Shown here in pieces: positions 1-7,435 of a stretch of DNA of 64,000 bases (position 1 is its first letter; every line of letters begins with the position of its first letter). A program made the translations under genes and the position numbers. The DNA lies in assembly GCF_039531105.1 (NCBI RefSeq), contig NZ_BAAAPK010000001.1, positions 2,108,001-2,172,000 on the forward strand, written 5' to 3'. Source of the DNA: Microbacterium lacus. GTDB taxonomy: Bacteria; Actinomycetota; Actinomycetes; Actinomycetales; Microbacteriaceae. Below the pieces are notes generated by a model. That model did not search any database, was not told the origin of the DNA, and saw only the letters and a list, made by a program, of their open reading frames with translations.

Positions 1-1
1 A

Positions 2-313
2 CCGCTCGGCCCGAGCGAACTCGCCCGACGACTCGGCATCTCGACCGCGTCCGCCACGACCGCGATCGACCGCCTGGTCGCCGTCGGGCACGTCACCCGA
101 GAACCCAATCCCCGTGATCGGCGAGGTGTCCTCGTCGTCCCCAACGAGGCATCGCGCGCACGGGCGATGGCGCGTCTCATGCCGATGATCATCGGCGTGG
201 ACGCGCAGCTGGACCATTTCTCCGCCGGTGAGCAGGAGACGATCACGCGCTATCTGCGGCGGGTGGTCGACCTTTATCAGGAGCACGTCGGCGAGGACCC
301 GCGCGCCCGCTGA
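2..313 (+). CDS. MarR-family transcriptional regulator, 3' part (5' end outside window)
   Basis: An open frame runs in from the window edge and ends at a TGA at 311-313, giving 103 residues. It contains the recognition part of a winged helix (LGPSELARRLGIST..ATTAIDRL), a wing with NPRDRRGVLV, and a C-terminal helical segment, as in MarR regulators. DNA binding and ligand-responsive repression are known for the family. The target is not visible, although a palindrome at 1499-1518 is a possible site. The gene converges on the DUF1992 gene with directly abutting stop codons. Confidence 0.75.
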   Translation, partial: PLGPSELARRLGISTASATTAIDRLVAVGHVTREPNPRDRRGVLVVPNEASRARAMARLMPMIIGVDAQLDHFSAGEQETITRYLRRVVDLYQEHVGEDPRAR

Positions 314-880
314 TCAGCGTCGCAACCAGCCGAACCGTCGGCGTCGCGGGCGAGGCTCGGCGGGAACGGACCGGCGTGCCGTCTCCTCGATACGGCGCGC
401 GTGCCACGCGGCCACCCACTCCTCGATGTCCACCGTCGGAGTGACCACGGGCGGTCCGCCCAGCAGCTGCCGGCGCGCGTCGATCACGCGGCGGTTGAAA
501 TCCTGGAGGTGCTCGCGGACGTCGGCCGCGGAGGACATCCCGTCCACCCGCTCCATGAGACCCGCATACTCGGTCCGCAACGTGAGTGCCGGCGGGCCGA
601 GCCCGGTCAGACGCTCCCGTTCGATCTTGCGTCGGATCCACCAATCCGGATCCGTCGTCGACCCGAGTCCGGGAATCGGCTTGCCGGCACCCGGCAGGTC
701 GTCGAAATCGCCGCGCCTGATCGCCTGCTGGATCGCCGTCTCGACGATCGCGGCGCGGTCCGCCTCGCTGCGGAACCGCGCCGCGGAGGCCTCGGCCTCG
801 GCGGCCGCCTGTGCGGCGGCATCCGGATCTTCTCTGTGCAGGCGATACCGGGCCGCGGCCTCTCGCGGGTCTTCCGTCAT
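314..880 (-). CDS. DUF1992 (DnaJ-C28-like conserved region) protein
   Basis: The protein has 188 residues. The central part AIQQAIRRGDFDDLPGAGKP followed by DPDWWIRRKIERE is the signature of the DUF1992 family, whose bacterial members are small soluble proteins of unknown function; the eukaryotic relative is DNAJC28. The start at 880 (MTEDPREAAARYR) leaves the conserved block intact and a charged N-terminal helix. The C-terminus is arginine-rich. A TATCCT box lies 9 nt upstream, so the promoter is uncertain. It lies downstream of a membrane protein gene on the same strand with a 23-bp gap. Confidence 0.75.
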   Translation of the reverse strand: MTEDPREAAARYRLHREDPDAAAQAAAEAEASAARFRSEADRAAIVETAIQQAIRRGDFDDLPGAGKPIPGLGSTTDPDWWIRRKIERERLTGLGPPALTLRTEYAGLMERVDGMSSAADVREHLQDFNRRVIDARRQLLGGPPVVTPTVDIEEWVAAWHARRIEETARRSVPAEPRPRRRRFGWLRR

Positions 881-903
881 GGTCCGGACAGGATACGCCG
901 CTG

Positions 904-1458
904 CTACTCGGGGGCGTCCACGCACCCCGCGGGTTCGGAGTTGCCGCTGATCGTGAACTCCTGGCACGTCAGGAACTGGTCCTGGTTCAGCCCGAGGAAG
1001 AACGCGACCACGGCTACGCCCAGTACGACGCCGACGATCAGCCACCGCTGGCGCCGCGTGGAGTTCTCGCCGAAGTCCGGCCACATGATGCGCGCCAGCA
1101 CCCAGACGGTGAACGGACTCGCCACCAGGACCACGAGGAGCCCGAAGACCGTGGCGAGGAAGGCGAAGATATCGGTGGTGTCGATGGCGATGAACGACAG
1201 GATGAGCCAGACCGACGGAAGCAGCAGGACGAAAGCACGCCAGAGTCGGCTGCCGGTGGGCCGACGCTCCACGAGGACGAAGACGAACGCCGCTGTGGAT
1301 GCCGCCCACAGGGTGAGCAGCGTGTCGAAGAACAGAGTGCCCCACGCGCCGAGCTGGAAGGCCGGCCACCAGACCACGACGGCCATGCCGACCGAGATCA
1401 CCGCGAGGGGGATGTCGCGGCGACGGTCGGACGTGATCTCCGGACTCGTATCGCTCAT
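904..1458 (-). CDS. Predicted integral membrane protein, unknown function
   Basis: The protein has 184 residues with about four hydrophobic segments: residues 15-35, a pair in the middle (AFVLLLPSVWLILSFIAI and the following VFGLLVVLVASPF), and a last one near 145-165. The C-terminus is predicted outside and carries two cysteines (FLTCQEF..AGCVDAPE) that could form a disulfide. The start at 1458 is set by a TATTTT -10 box exactly 6 nt upstream, so the mRNA should be leaderless. I do not recognise the family. It is divergent from the monooxygenase gene. Confidence 0.65.
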   Translation of the reverse strand: MSDTSPEITSDRRRDIPLAVISVGMAVVVWWPAFQLGAWGTLFFDTLLTLWAASTAAFVFVLVERRPTGSRLWRAFVLLLPSVWLILSFIAIDTTDIFAFLATVFGLLVVLVASPFTVWVLARIMWPDFGENSTRRQRWLIVGVVLGVAVVAFFLGLNQDQFLTCQEFTISGNSEPAGCVDAPE

Positions 1459-1464
1459 GCCGTG

Positions 1465-1470
1465 AAAATA
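1465..1470 (-). promoter_or_regulatory. -10 box TATTTT of leaderless membrane-protein gene
   Basis: TATTTT on the minus strand lies 6 nt before the ATG at 1458, and no Shine-Dalgarno sequence is present. Confidence 0.5.
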
Positions 1471-1498
1471 GCGCACGACGACGACGACGCGGCACTTG

Positions 1499-1518
1499 CT
1501 GTATTCAGCGGAATACAG
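1499..1518. promoter_or_regulatory. Perfect inverted repeat CTGTATTC-N4-GAATACAG, candidate operator
   Basis: An 8-bp perfect inverted repeat with a 4-nt centre lies in the 87-bp gap between the divergent membrane protein and monooxygenase genes. Its AT-rich arms stand out in this GC-rich DNA. Size and symmetry fit a dimeric regulator such as MarR or GntR. The regulator is unknown; the MarR gene at the window start is the nearest candidate. Confidence 0.5.
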
Positions 1519-1545
1519 ATTGCGACCGATATCGTTGCACCCGAT

Positions 1546-2574
1546 ATGGAACGCTTCGGAACCCTCTCCTTCGGGCACTACGGACCGCTCGGCGGCGGGC
1601 GGACGCTCTCGGCCGGCGACTCGATGAAACAGGCGATCGAGCTCGCCCAGGGCATGGACGAGCTGGGCGTGGACGGGACCTACTTCCGCGTCCACCACTT
1701 CGCGCGTCAGCAGGCCTCCCCGATGCCGCTCCTCGCCGCGATCGCCGCGACGACGAAGCGCATCGAGGTGGGGACCGGCGTGATCGACATGCGCTATGAG
1801 AACCCGCTCGCGCTCGCGGAAGAAGCGGCGGCGGTGGACCTCATCAGTGATGGGCGGCTCGCCCTCGGCGTGAGCCGCGGCTCACCGGAGACGGTTCTGC
1901 GCGGGTACGAGGCGTTCGGCTACACCGGGTCGACCGACCCGCGTGGTGCGGATCTCGCGCGCGACCACTTCGCCACGTTCCTGCGGGCGATCGACGGCGA
2001 GGGCTTCGCCGAGCGCGATCCGCACAGCCCCTTCGGCGGCGGCACCGGACTCCAGGCCGTCGAGCCGCAGTCGCCCGGGCTGCGATCCCGCGTGTGGTGG
2101 GGCGCCGGCAACAGCGAGTCCGCGCGCTGGGCGGGAACCGTCGGGGTCAACCTCATGTCGTCGACCCTGTTGACCGAAGCGAGCGGGCAGCCGTTCGACG
2201 AGCTCCAGGCCCAGCAGATCGAGACCTTCCGGACCGCCTGGCGCGATGCCGGACACGCGGGTAAGCCGCGCGTGTCCGTGAGCCGGTCGATCTTCCCGAT
2301 CACGACCGCCGAGGAGCACATGTACTTCGGCGGACGCCAGGACGGCGACCAGATCGGCGTGATCGACGGCATGCGGTCGACATTCGGCAAGACGTACGCG
2401 GCGGAGCCGGACGTGCTGGTCGAGCAGCTGCTGCAGGATGCCGCGATCAGGAGCGCCGACACGCTCATGCTCACGATCCCGAGCCAGCTCGGGGTCGCCT
2501 TCAACCTCCGGGTCGTGGAGTGCTTCGCGCGCTACGTCGCGCCGGCACTCGGCTGGGTGGGCACGCGCGTCTGA
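1546..2574 (+). CDS. LLM class flavin-dependent oxidoreductase (bacterial luciferase-like)
   Basis: The protein has 342 residues and the TIM-barrel pattern of luciferase-like monooxygenases: an N-terminal strand ERFGTLSFGHY, a GVDGTYFRVHH segment, and the LGVSRGSPE block near residue 110 that helps bind FMN. These enzymes use FMNH2 or F420H2 and often O2 to oxidise small substrates; the substrate here cannot be told. The ATG at 1546 begins the first barrel strand. The length is normal for the family. The upstream palindrome at 1499-1518 suggests regulated expression. Confidence 0.8.
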   Translation: MERFGTLSFGHYGPLGGGRTLSAGDSMKQAIELAQGMDELGVDGTYFRVHHFARQQASPMPLLAAIAATTKRIEVGTGVIDMRYENPLALAEEAAAVDLISDGRLALGVSRGSPETVLRGYEAFGYTGSTDPRGADLARDHFATFLRAIDGEGFAERDPHSPFGGGTGLQAVEPQSPGLRSRVWWGAGNSESARWAGTVGVNLMSSTLLTEASGQPFDELQAQQIETFRTAWRDAGHAGKPRVSVSRSIFPITTAEEHMYFGGRQDGDQIGVIDGMRSTFGKTYAAEPDVLVEQLLQDAAIRSADTLMLTIPSQLGVAFNLRVVECFARYVAPALGWVGTRV

Positions 2575-2580
2575 CCCGGA

Positions 2581-3333
2581 TCAGAACATCCACGGCTCCG
2601 GGGCCATCCCTGTGGGTGGATCCTCGATGACGGGCGGCGGTTGCTGGCGTTTCCGCAGCGGCCCCAGGGCGGCATCCCGGGAGCGGCCGGCGATGCCGGT
2701 CGCACCGGCGCGCAGCCGCGTCAGCTCGGACACGGCGGGCCCCCGGGGCATGGCCCGCGGGAGGGCTCCCGCGGACACGATCCAGGTCGGGAGCCCGAGC
2801 AGCCGCAGCACGATGCCGAGGCGCTCCGACTCGTTCACGCTGTCGGGGTCGAGCTCCTCCTCGAGCAGCTCGCCGAGCTTCTCCTCGGCGTCCGGACGGT
2901 GCCACAGGTCGGCCAGGACGCCCGCGCCCTCCGCGCCGATCGGATCGGTGAGCACTTCCGGATCCGCGCCCGGCTCCCGGGACGGGTCACTGCAATAGCG
3001 GACGACCTCCTCCGCACTGCTCCACGCCACCAGCGCGAGCTGCCGGTCGCCGCGCACGCGCACAGCCAGCACCGGACCGCGGATCACCGCCGCCAGCTGC
3101 CCCGCCACCTCGATGATCCCGCGTCGGTCATCGGCCACGACCCCGTCGCCCGGATCACCCACCACCACGATCACCCCGTCGGCCGGCGGAGCGATCCAGC
3201 CCGAGAAGCGGATGTCGCGAAGAACGCGGTCCACTCGAGCTGACGCATCCTCGCCGTCCGGGGCGATGATCGCTCCGTAGGAGTGCCCGCCGGGTCCATC
3301 CCCCTGTGCGCTCGGTGCCGGTATCGGGTACAC
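2581..3333 (-). CDS. Hypothetical soluble protein
   Basis: The protein has 250 residues with a predicted GTG start (MYPIPAPS). Residues 30-110 alternate strands and helices (VIVVVGDPGDGVV, VLAVRVRGDRQLALVAW), followed by an acidic stretch with a run of glutamates (LGELLEEELDPDS) and a basic, proline-rich tail (PLRKRQQPPP). No catalytic motif or membrane segment is seen. I do not recognise the family. It converges with the monooxygenase gene and lies 37 bp downstream of the GNAT gene on the same strand, so the two may be co-transcribed. Confidence 0.6.
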   Translation of the reverse strand: MYPIPAPSAQGDGPGGHSYGAIIAPDGEDASARVDRVLRDIRFSGWIAPPADGVIVVVGDPGDGVVADDRRGIIEVAGQLAAVIRGPVLAVRVRGDRQLALVAWSSAEEVVRYCSDPSREPGADPEVLTDPIGAEGAGVLADLWHRPDAEEKLGELLEEELDPDSVNESERLGIVLRLLGLPTWIVSAGALPRAMPRGPAVSELTRLRAGATGIAGRSRDAALGPLRKRQQPPPVIEDPPTGMAPEPWMF

Positions 3334-3370
3334 GCGTCGATCCTTCCGCTTGCCTGGTCCTGTCGCTCGA

Positions 3371-3880
3371 TCAGCTCGCGGCGTGCCGCGCGAGCACCGT
3401 CAGGGGCTCCCCCGTCAGACGCTGCGTCGTCCACTCATCCATCGGCTCGGCGCCGAGGGCCCGGTAGAACGCGATGGACGGCGCGTTCCAGTCGAGCACG
3501 GTCCACTCGAGGCGGCTGTAGCCGCGCTGGACGCACAGCTCCGCGAGGGAGGCGATGAGCGCCTTCCCGTAGCCTCGTCCCCGTTCGGTCTCATCGACAT
3601 GGAGGTCCTCGAGCCAGATCCCGTGACGTCCCGTCCACGTCGAATAAGTCAGGAACCAGAGCGCGATGCCCACGATCCGACCTTCACGCTCGACGACATG
3701 GCAGAACGCGGCGGGCGCAGGGCCGAACAGCGTGTCGGCGAGGGCGGAAGCCGTGTTCGCGACTGCATCGGGCTCGCGTTCGTAGACGGCGAGGGCGTGG
3801 ATGCCGGCGAGGATGCCTTCTTCGTCGCCGGGCTCGGCAGCCCTGAGCGTCGCGCCGTCGGCAAGGGGTCGTACAGTCAT
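3371..3880 (-). CDS. GNAT-family N-acetyltransferase
   Basis: The protein has 169 residues. The GNAT core is clear: strand 4 WLEDLHVDETERGRGYGKALI carries the RGxGxG/A acetyl-CoA pyrophosphate-binding motif (RGRGYG), followed by LEWTVLDWNAPSIAFYRALGA, the usual motif B with the N-x-x-A-x-x-F-Y box. It resembles the diamine/spermidine acetyltransferase branch, but the substrate is inference. The ATG at 3880 is supported by TACCCT 6 nt upstream, giving a leaderless mRNA. The start is only 3 bp from the start of the divergent lipoprotein gene. Confidence 0.82.
   Translation of the reverse strand: MTVRPLADGATLRAAEPGDEEGILAGIHALAVYEREPDAVANTASALADTLFGPAPAAFCHVVEREGRIVGIALWFLTYSTWTGRHGIWLEDLHVDETERGRGYGKALIASLAELCVQRGYSRLEWTVLDWNAPSIAFYRALGAEPMDEWTTQRLTGEPLTVLARHAAS
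3872..3877 (+). promoter_or_regulatory. -10 box TACAGT of leaderless serine-hydrolase gene
   Basis: TACAGT lies 6 nt before the ATG at 3884 and overlaps the first codons of the divergent GNAT gene. Confidence 0.5.
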
Positions 3881-3883
3881 CTC

Positions 3884-5071
3884 ATGAGGGTACCGATGCC
3901 GGGATCACAGACGCGTCGCGCCGCTGCCGCGCTCGTCGCCCTTGCGGCGACCATGTCCTTTCTGTCCGGGTGCACGGCGACCCCGGACCCCGACACATCT
4001 CCGCCACCCGGCGGGGCCCTCATCATCCCCGACGCGCCGACCGGTGAGTTCGACGATGATGTGCGCACCGCGTTGGCGACCACGCTCGACGCGACGGTCG
4101 CCGAGTATGCGGTCCCGGGAGCGGTGGTGGGGGTCTGGGTACCCGGCCAGGGCAGCTGGGTCTTCGCTGCAGGCTCAGCAGACCTCTCCACCGGCACGGC
4201 CGCGGATCCGACCATGCAGTGGCCTCTGCGCAGCGTCACGAAATCGTTCACGGTCACCCTGATCCTGCAGCTGGTCGACGAAGGCCGTGTGCGCCTCGAC
4301 GACACGATCGACGAGTACGTGGACGGGATCACGAACGGCGATCGCATCACACTCCGCGAGCTCGCGAACATGACCAGTGGCAACGCCGACTACACGAACG
4401 ACGCGTTCGTGGCGGAGTTCAGCGCCGACCCCACCCGTCTGTTCACGCTGGAGGAACTGAACGGCTTCGTCCTCGGTCAGCCCGCGCAGTTCGATCCCGG
4501 CGCACGGCACGTGTACACGAACGCGAACACCAACCTGCTCGGCGCGGTCGTCGAGAAGGTGACGGGTGAGTCTTTCGGGGACGTGCTCGAAGAGCGCATC
4601 CTCGGTCCGCTCGAGCTCACCGACACTCGCTACATCCTCGACGCCGCGGATTGGGAGCAGCCCCACCCGGTGGGCTACGTGATCGACGACGGCGATCCCC
4701 TGGTGCAACCCGACAACCTGTCGATCTTCGGGCCCGCCGGCTCGATGGTCTCCACGATCGACGACATGCGGGTCTGGGGCACGGCGCTCGCCACGGGAGC
4801 GCTGCTGAGTCCCGAGACGCAGGCCGAGCGCCTCGATGGGGCGCCGCTGGAGGTCGGCCCGCCGTACGACCTGTACGCACTCGGCATCGGCGAGACCGAC
4901 GGGTGGTGGGGCCACAACGGGGAGGGACTCGGCTTCACCGCCGCGGTGTTCCACGATCCGGCGACCGCAGCGACCATCGCGGTGTTCATGAACGAGTCGA
5001 ATGTGGAGCCCAAGGCGCACCCTGCCGACCAGCTCTTCCGTCGGATCGCCGCGATCCTCTCGGCATCCTGA
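3884..5071 (+). CDS. Beta-lactamase-fold serine hydrolase (DD-peptidase/class C type), lipoprotein
   Basis: The protein has 395 residues. It has an N-terminal signal with a lipobox ending LSGC (Cys30), so it should be membrane-anchored outside the cell. The penicillin-binding fold is shown by SxxK (S117-V-T-K120), the tyrosine motif YTN at 211-213, and HNG at 344-346 in the KTG position, typical of D-Ala-D-Ala carboxypeptidase/esterase members. The peptidase or esterase substrate is not predictable. Start 3884 is chosen from a TACAGT box 6 nt upstream. The ATG at 3896, preceded by GAGGG, is a fair alternative and would only shorten the signal peptide. Confidence 0.85.
   Translation: MRVPMPGSQTRRAAAALVALAATMSFLSGCTATPDPDTSPPPGGALIIPDAPTGEFDDDVRTALATTLDATVAEYAVPGAVVGVWVPGQGSWVFAAGSADLSTGTAADPTMQWPLRSVTKSFTVTLILQLVDEGRVRLDDTIDEYVDGITNGDRITLRELANMTSGNADYTNDAFVAEFSADPTRLFTLEELNGFVLGQPAQFDPGARHVYTNANTNLLGAVVEKVTGESFGDVLEERILGPLELTDTRYILDAADWEQPHPVGYVIDDGDPLVQPDNLSIFGPAGSMVSTIDDMRVWGTALATGALLSPETQAERLDGAPLEVGPPYDLYALGIGETDGWWGHNGEGLGFTAAVFHDPATAATIAVFMNESNVEPKAHPADQLFRRIAAILSAS
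3887..3892 (-). promoter_or_regulatory. -10 box TACCCT of leaderless GNAT gene
   Basis: TACCCT on the minus strand lies 6 nt before the ATG at 3880 and inside the coding sequence of the divergent lipoprotein gene. Confidence 0.5.
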
Positions 5072-5095
5072 CGGCGACCGGCGGCGCCGCGGTCG

Positions 5096-5101
5096 TACGC
5101 T
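5096..5101 (+). promoter_or_regulatory. -10 box TACGCT of leaderless DUF2510 gene
   Basis: TACGCT lies 6 nt before the ATG at 5108; no Shine-Dalgarno sequence is present. Confidence 0.5.
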
Positions 5102-5107
5102 CAGTGC

Positions 5108-5587
5108 ATGGCGAGTGGACCTGAGCCCGGCTGGTACGACGACGGACGCGGCGCGCAGCGATGGTGGGACGGTCGGCAGTGGACGGAGCATTTCATCGAT
5201 CTCCGCGAACGCGACGTCGCGCTCCGTGAAGGCGACAGTCTCGGCACTCCGGATGCCTTCGGCGGCATCGTCGTCGACGGCCGGACGATCCGATTCGGAC
5301 GGCTGAGCGAGCAGATCGCCGGGGCCGTCGCGGTCGTCGCGCGCGGTGCGGATCTGCTGCGCACCGGAAAGCTCGGAGCGGCAGCCCGGGCCCGCGTTCT
5401 CGCGGGCCCCGCGGGCGGCATCACGCCCCGACTCCTCCCCCGGGCGGTCGATCCGACCGCCCTCTACCTCGTGATCGACGTCCAGGGCAAGGTCTGGCTC
5501 GTCCCCGTGCCCGCAGGTCAAAATGTCCAAGCCGGCAGGTTCGCGACATGGGTGAATGCCTCGTCGGAGCACTACCGCTATCGATGA
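5108..5587 (+). CDS. DUF2510-domain protein
   Basis: The protein has 159 residues. Residues 5-30 (PGWYDDGRGAQRWWDGRQW) match the short tryptophan-rich DUF2510 module that starts many actinobacterial envelope-associated proteins. The rest has two hydrophobic patches (EQIAGAVAVVARGADLL and the strand ALYLVIDVQGKVWLVPV) but no certain membrane helix. The function of the family is unknown. The start is supported by a leaderless-type promoter. The stop is 16 bp before the next start. Confidence 0.7.
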   Translation: MASGPEPGWYDDGRGAQRWWDGRQWTEHFIDLRERDVALREGDSLGTPDAFGGIVVDGRTIRFGRLSEQIAGAVAVVARGADLLRTGKLGAAARARVLAGPAGGITPRLLPRAVDPTALYLVIDVQGKVWLVPVPAGQNVQAGRFATWVNASSEHYRYR

Positions 5588-5603
5588 GGACGAGGAGGAG
5601 CCG

Positions 5604-5816
5604 ATGTCGAAGGATCTGTCGAAAGGCGACCGTGTCAGCTGGAACACGTCGCAGGGGCGCACAAGCGGGACCGTGGTCGAGCGGCGGGTGAAGTACTTCG
5701 AGTTCGCCGGTCAGCACTTCACGGCATCCGAGGAAGAGCCGAGCTACATCGTCGAATCCGAGAAGAGCGGCGACCGTGCCGCGCACAAGGGGTCCGCCCT
5801 GCGCGCGCTCAGCTGA
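5604..5816 (+). CDS. DUF2945 / HVA1-like small Tudor-fold protein
   Basis: The protein has 70 residues. The pattern KGDRVSWNTSQGRTSGTVVERR, then ASEEEPSYIVESEKSGDRAAHKGSALR, fits the DUF2945 (hypervirulence-associated TUDOR) family of small beta-barrel proteins, function unproven. The start at 5604 is fixed by a strong GAGGAGGAG Shine-Dalgarno sequence 5 nt upstream. An in-frame upstream ATG at 5556 would overlap the previous gene and is disfavoured. Confidence 0.72.
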   Translation: MSKDLSKGDRVSWNTSQGRTSGTVVERRVKYFEFAGQHFTASEEEPSYIVESEKSGDRAAHKGSALRALS

Positions 5817-5818
5817 CC

Positions 5819-5851
5819 CCGCGGGCGTGCACTCATGCACAGCAGCCCGCG
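5819..5851 (+). terminator. Imperfect hairpin, possible terminator
   Basis: An outer stem CGCGGGC/GCCCGCG surrounds an inner stem GTGC/GCAC just after the DUF2945 stop codon. There is no T-run, so termination strength is uncertain. Confidence 0.35.
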
Positions 5852-5921
5852 CCTGGCAAGGCCCCTCTCCCGGAGACGGGCGGTGTGATTGCCTTGCACT
5901 TCCCGACGAACGGAGACAGAC

Positions 5922-6059
5922 ATGAGCGACCCGAGGAATTCGGAAGAGCGCGAGCCGGATCACGACCCCCAGGATCGACAGAACACGTCCGACACGGTCG
6001 AGTTGCCCGACACGACCGACGAGAACGGCCGCCCGGTCGACAACCCATCGGGCGGATGA
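5922..6059 (+). CDS. Small acidic disordered protein (45 aa)
   Basis: A 45-residue frame starts MSDPRNSEEREPD and ends NGRPVDNPSGG, with about a quarter Asp/Glu and no hydrophobic segment. A GGAGA Shine-Dalgarno sequence lies 6 nt before the ATG. Codon third positions are G/C-rich as in neighbouring genes. I do not recognise a family. It resembles the acidic protein at 57204 in composition only. Its stop overlaps the start of the glycosyltransferase fragment (ATGA). Confidence 0.5.
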   Translation: MSDPRNSEEREPDHDPQDRQNTSDTVELPDTTDENGRPVDNPSGG

Positions 6060-6487
6060 CGGGGCGATCGCGCCGCACACCGGCGCGGATCTCCGCCGCC
6101 GCATATCTCACCGCATACAACGTCTCTGCGGCGACCGCACTGGGCCACCTCCCACTGTTCGGATCGAATCTGGCGTTCCGCCGCGAAGCCTGGCTCGGCA
6201 TACGTTCGCGTGTGCATCGAAACGATCCCGAGGTCCACGACGATCTTGATCTGTCGTTCCACCTGGGCGAGCGCCACAGCATCCGCTATCTGCCGGGCGC
6301 CGCGATGGGCATGTCGATGCGACCGTTCCGCGACGGACGTGCCCTGGTACGTCGGCTCTCACGCGGATACCGGACCGTCTTCGTCCACTGGCCCCACGAT
6401 CTGCCGCCGGTGCGGGTGACGCGACGAGCCCTGCGACGCACTCTCGGCCCCCCGGGCGGGAGTCGTCAGCGCCAGAGCGCGTCATAG
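6056..6487 (+). pseudogene. Glycosyltransferase family 2 remnant, N-terminal half missing
   Basis: The frame gives 143 residues. The segment LFGSNLAFRREAWLGI, then PEVHDDLDLSFHLGE, corresponds to the middle and C-terminal part of GT-A family 2 enzymes, where the (E/D)D-x-D-L motif takes part in catalysis. The nucleotide-sugar-binding N-terminal Rossmann half (about 120 residues with a DDxS motif) is absent upstream in any frame: the preceding 200 bp hold a terminator-like hairpin and a tiny acidic gene. It is probably a 5'-deleted remnant. It overlaps the PIN gene by 22 bp at the 3' end. Confidence 0.55.
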
Positions 6488-6864
6488 CCGTCCACCGCGA
6501 TCAGGCCTTCGGCGGCCCGTCGAAGCTCGCGATCGTCTGTCACGAGCACATCTGCCTGCAGCGTCGCGACCGCAAGGTATTCGGCGAGGGCGGTGTCCTC
6601 CCCGTCGAGGGACCCGGCGATGCGGAAGGCCGTGGCGCGCGAGACCCGATCGCCCAGCAGCCTGATCTTCATGGTCGCGAGCCGGTCCAGTGCCGCTCGC
6701 GCCGCCTTCTCGTCGAGCTGCCCAGCGCGGGTCTGCCGATAGAGCGAGGACAGCACGTGCGATCGGAGGACGACGGGGCCGACGAGGGCGTGCTCCGGCC
6801 GTACGGTGCGATCCTCGAGGACGATCCGCAGCGCGGTAGCTGCGTCGATGGCGAAGCGCGTCAT
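6466..6864 (-). CDS. PIN-domain protein (putative ribonuclease)
   Basis: The protein has 132 residues. It has the N-terminal strand with an acidic residue (FAIDAATAL, D7), a mid-region acidic site (LDGEDTALAEYLAVA) and the C-terminal VTDDREL motif typical of PIN nucleases such as VapC. PIN proteins cleave RNA with Mg2+. No antitoxin gene precedes it: the upstream gene on this strand is a VOC protein 28 bp away. Whether it is a toxin, a solitary nuclease or a decayed module is open. Confidence 0.7.
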   Translation of the reverse strand: MTRFAIDAATALRIVLEDRTVRPEHALVGPVVLRSHVLSSLYRQTRAGQLDEKAARAALDRLATMKIRLLGDRVSRATAFRIAGSLDGEDTALAEYLAVATLQADVLVTDDRELRRAAEGLIAVDGYDALWR

Positions 6865-6892
6865 GCCGCGATCATGGCACGCGGCTCCGACG

Positions 6893-7366
6893 TCATCCGG
6901 CGTCCTCGATGAGGTGCAGCTGGGTTCCGTCGAGATCGACGAGATAGCCCGCCCGCTGACCCCATTCGCGCAGGGCGACCGGAACGAGCCGCGGGATCCC
7001 CGTGGTCCGTTCGGCGATGCCCGCGGAGCGGACGGCGGCGTAGAAGGCATCGAGGTCGGCCACACGGATGCTGACCATGTAGCCGCTCGAGTACGGATCC
7101 AGTTCGGGCGCGAGGAAGAACTCCAGCACGATGCCGCCGCGGCGCAGGATGAGCCAGCCCCCGTCGCGGTAGGACACCTCGAACCCGAACGAGCCGTAGA
7201 ACGCGATCGTGGCCGCGAAGTCGCGGGCGGGCAGATTCGGCACCGCACGGTCGCCGGCGCGAGCAGGTCGACCCGCGAGCGGTGCGTGCAGGCCGCCCAG
7301 TGCGTCGCGGGCCGCCGAGACTTCGTCCGACCAGCCGGGCTCATCCGTGTGCGAAGGGTGATCCAT
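6893..7366 (-). CDS. VOC (glyoxalase/bleomycin-resistance fold) protein
   Basis: The protein has 157 residues. After a roughly 40-residue extension, PNLPARDFAATIAFYGSFGFEVSYRDGGWLILRRGGIVLEFF is the standard start of a VOC module, and GQRAGYLVDLDGTQLHLIED is its end, as in bleomycin-binding proteins. These bind metals or sequester antibiotics; the ligand here is unknown. The start at 7366 is supported by TACCCT 6 nt upstream. Confidence 0.78.
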   Translation of the reverse strand: MDHPSHTDEPGWSDEVSAARDALGGLHAPLAGRPARAGDRAVPNLPARDFAATIAFYGSFGFEVSYRDGGWLILRRGGIVLEFFLAPELDPYSSGYMVSIRVADLDAFYAAVRSAGIAERTTGIPRLVPVALREWGQRAGYLVDLDGTQLHLIEDAG

Positions 7367-7372
7367 GTCGTG

Positions 7373-7378
7373 AGGGTA
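7373..7378 (-). promoter_or_regulatory. -10 box TACCCT of leaderless VOC gene
   Basis: TACCCT on the minus strand lies 6 nt before the ATG at 7366. Confidence 0.5.
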
Positions 7379-7403
7379 CTCCGCGGGTCGGCGGGAAACG
7401 CAG

Positions 7404-7430
7404 AAATCCCGGTCTGGAAGACCGGGATTT
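7404..7430 (-). terminator. Terminator after tRNA-Glu
   Basis: A perfect 11-bp stem (AAATCCCGGTC/GACCGGGATTT) with a 5-nt loop lies 5 bp after the tRNA 3' end. Confidence 0.8.
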
Positions 7431-7435
7431 CTCGT

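Noticed and set aside
4175..5662. 495-codon minus-strand open frame opposite the serine hydrolase
   Set aside because: The plus strand has a lipoprotein with SxxK, YTN and HNG motifs; the antisense frame has no domain and no promoter.
5885..6055. Longer start for the glycosyltransferase fragment at 5885
   Set aside because: The extra 57 residues are out-of-frame reading of the small acidic gene and do not resemble a glycosyltransferase N-terminus.
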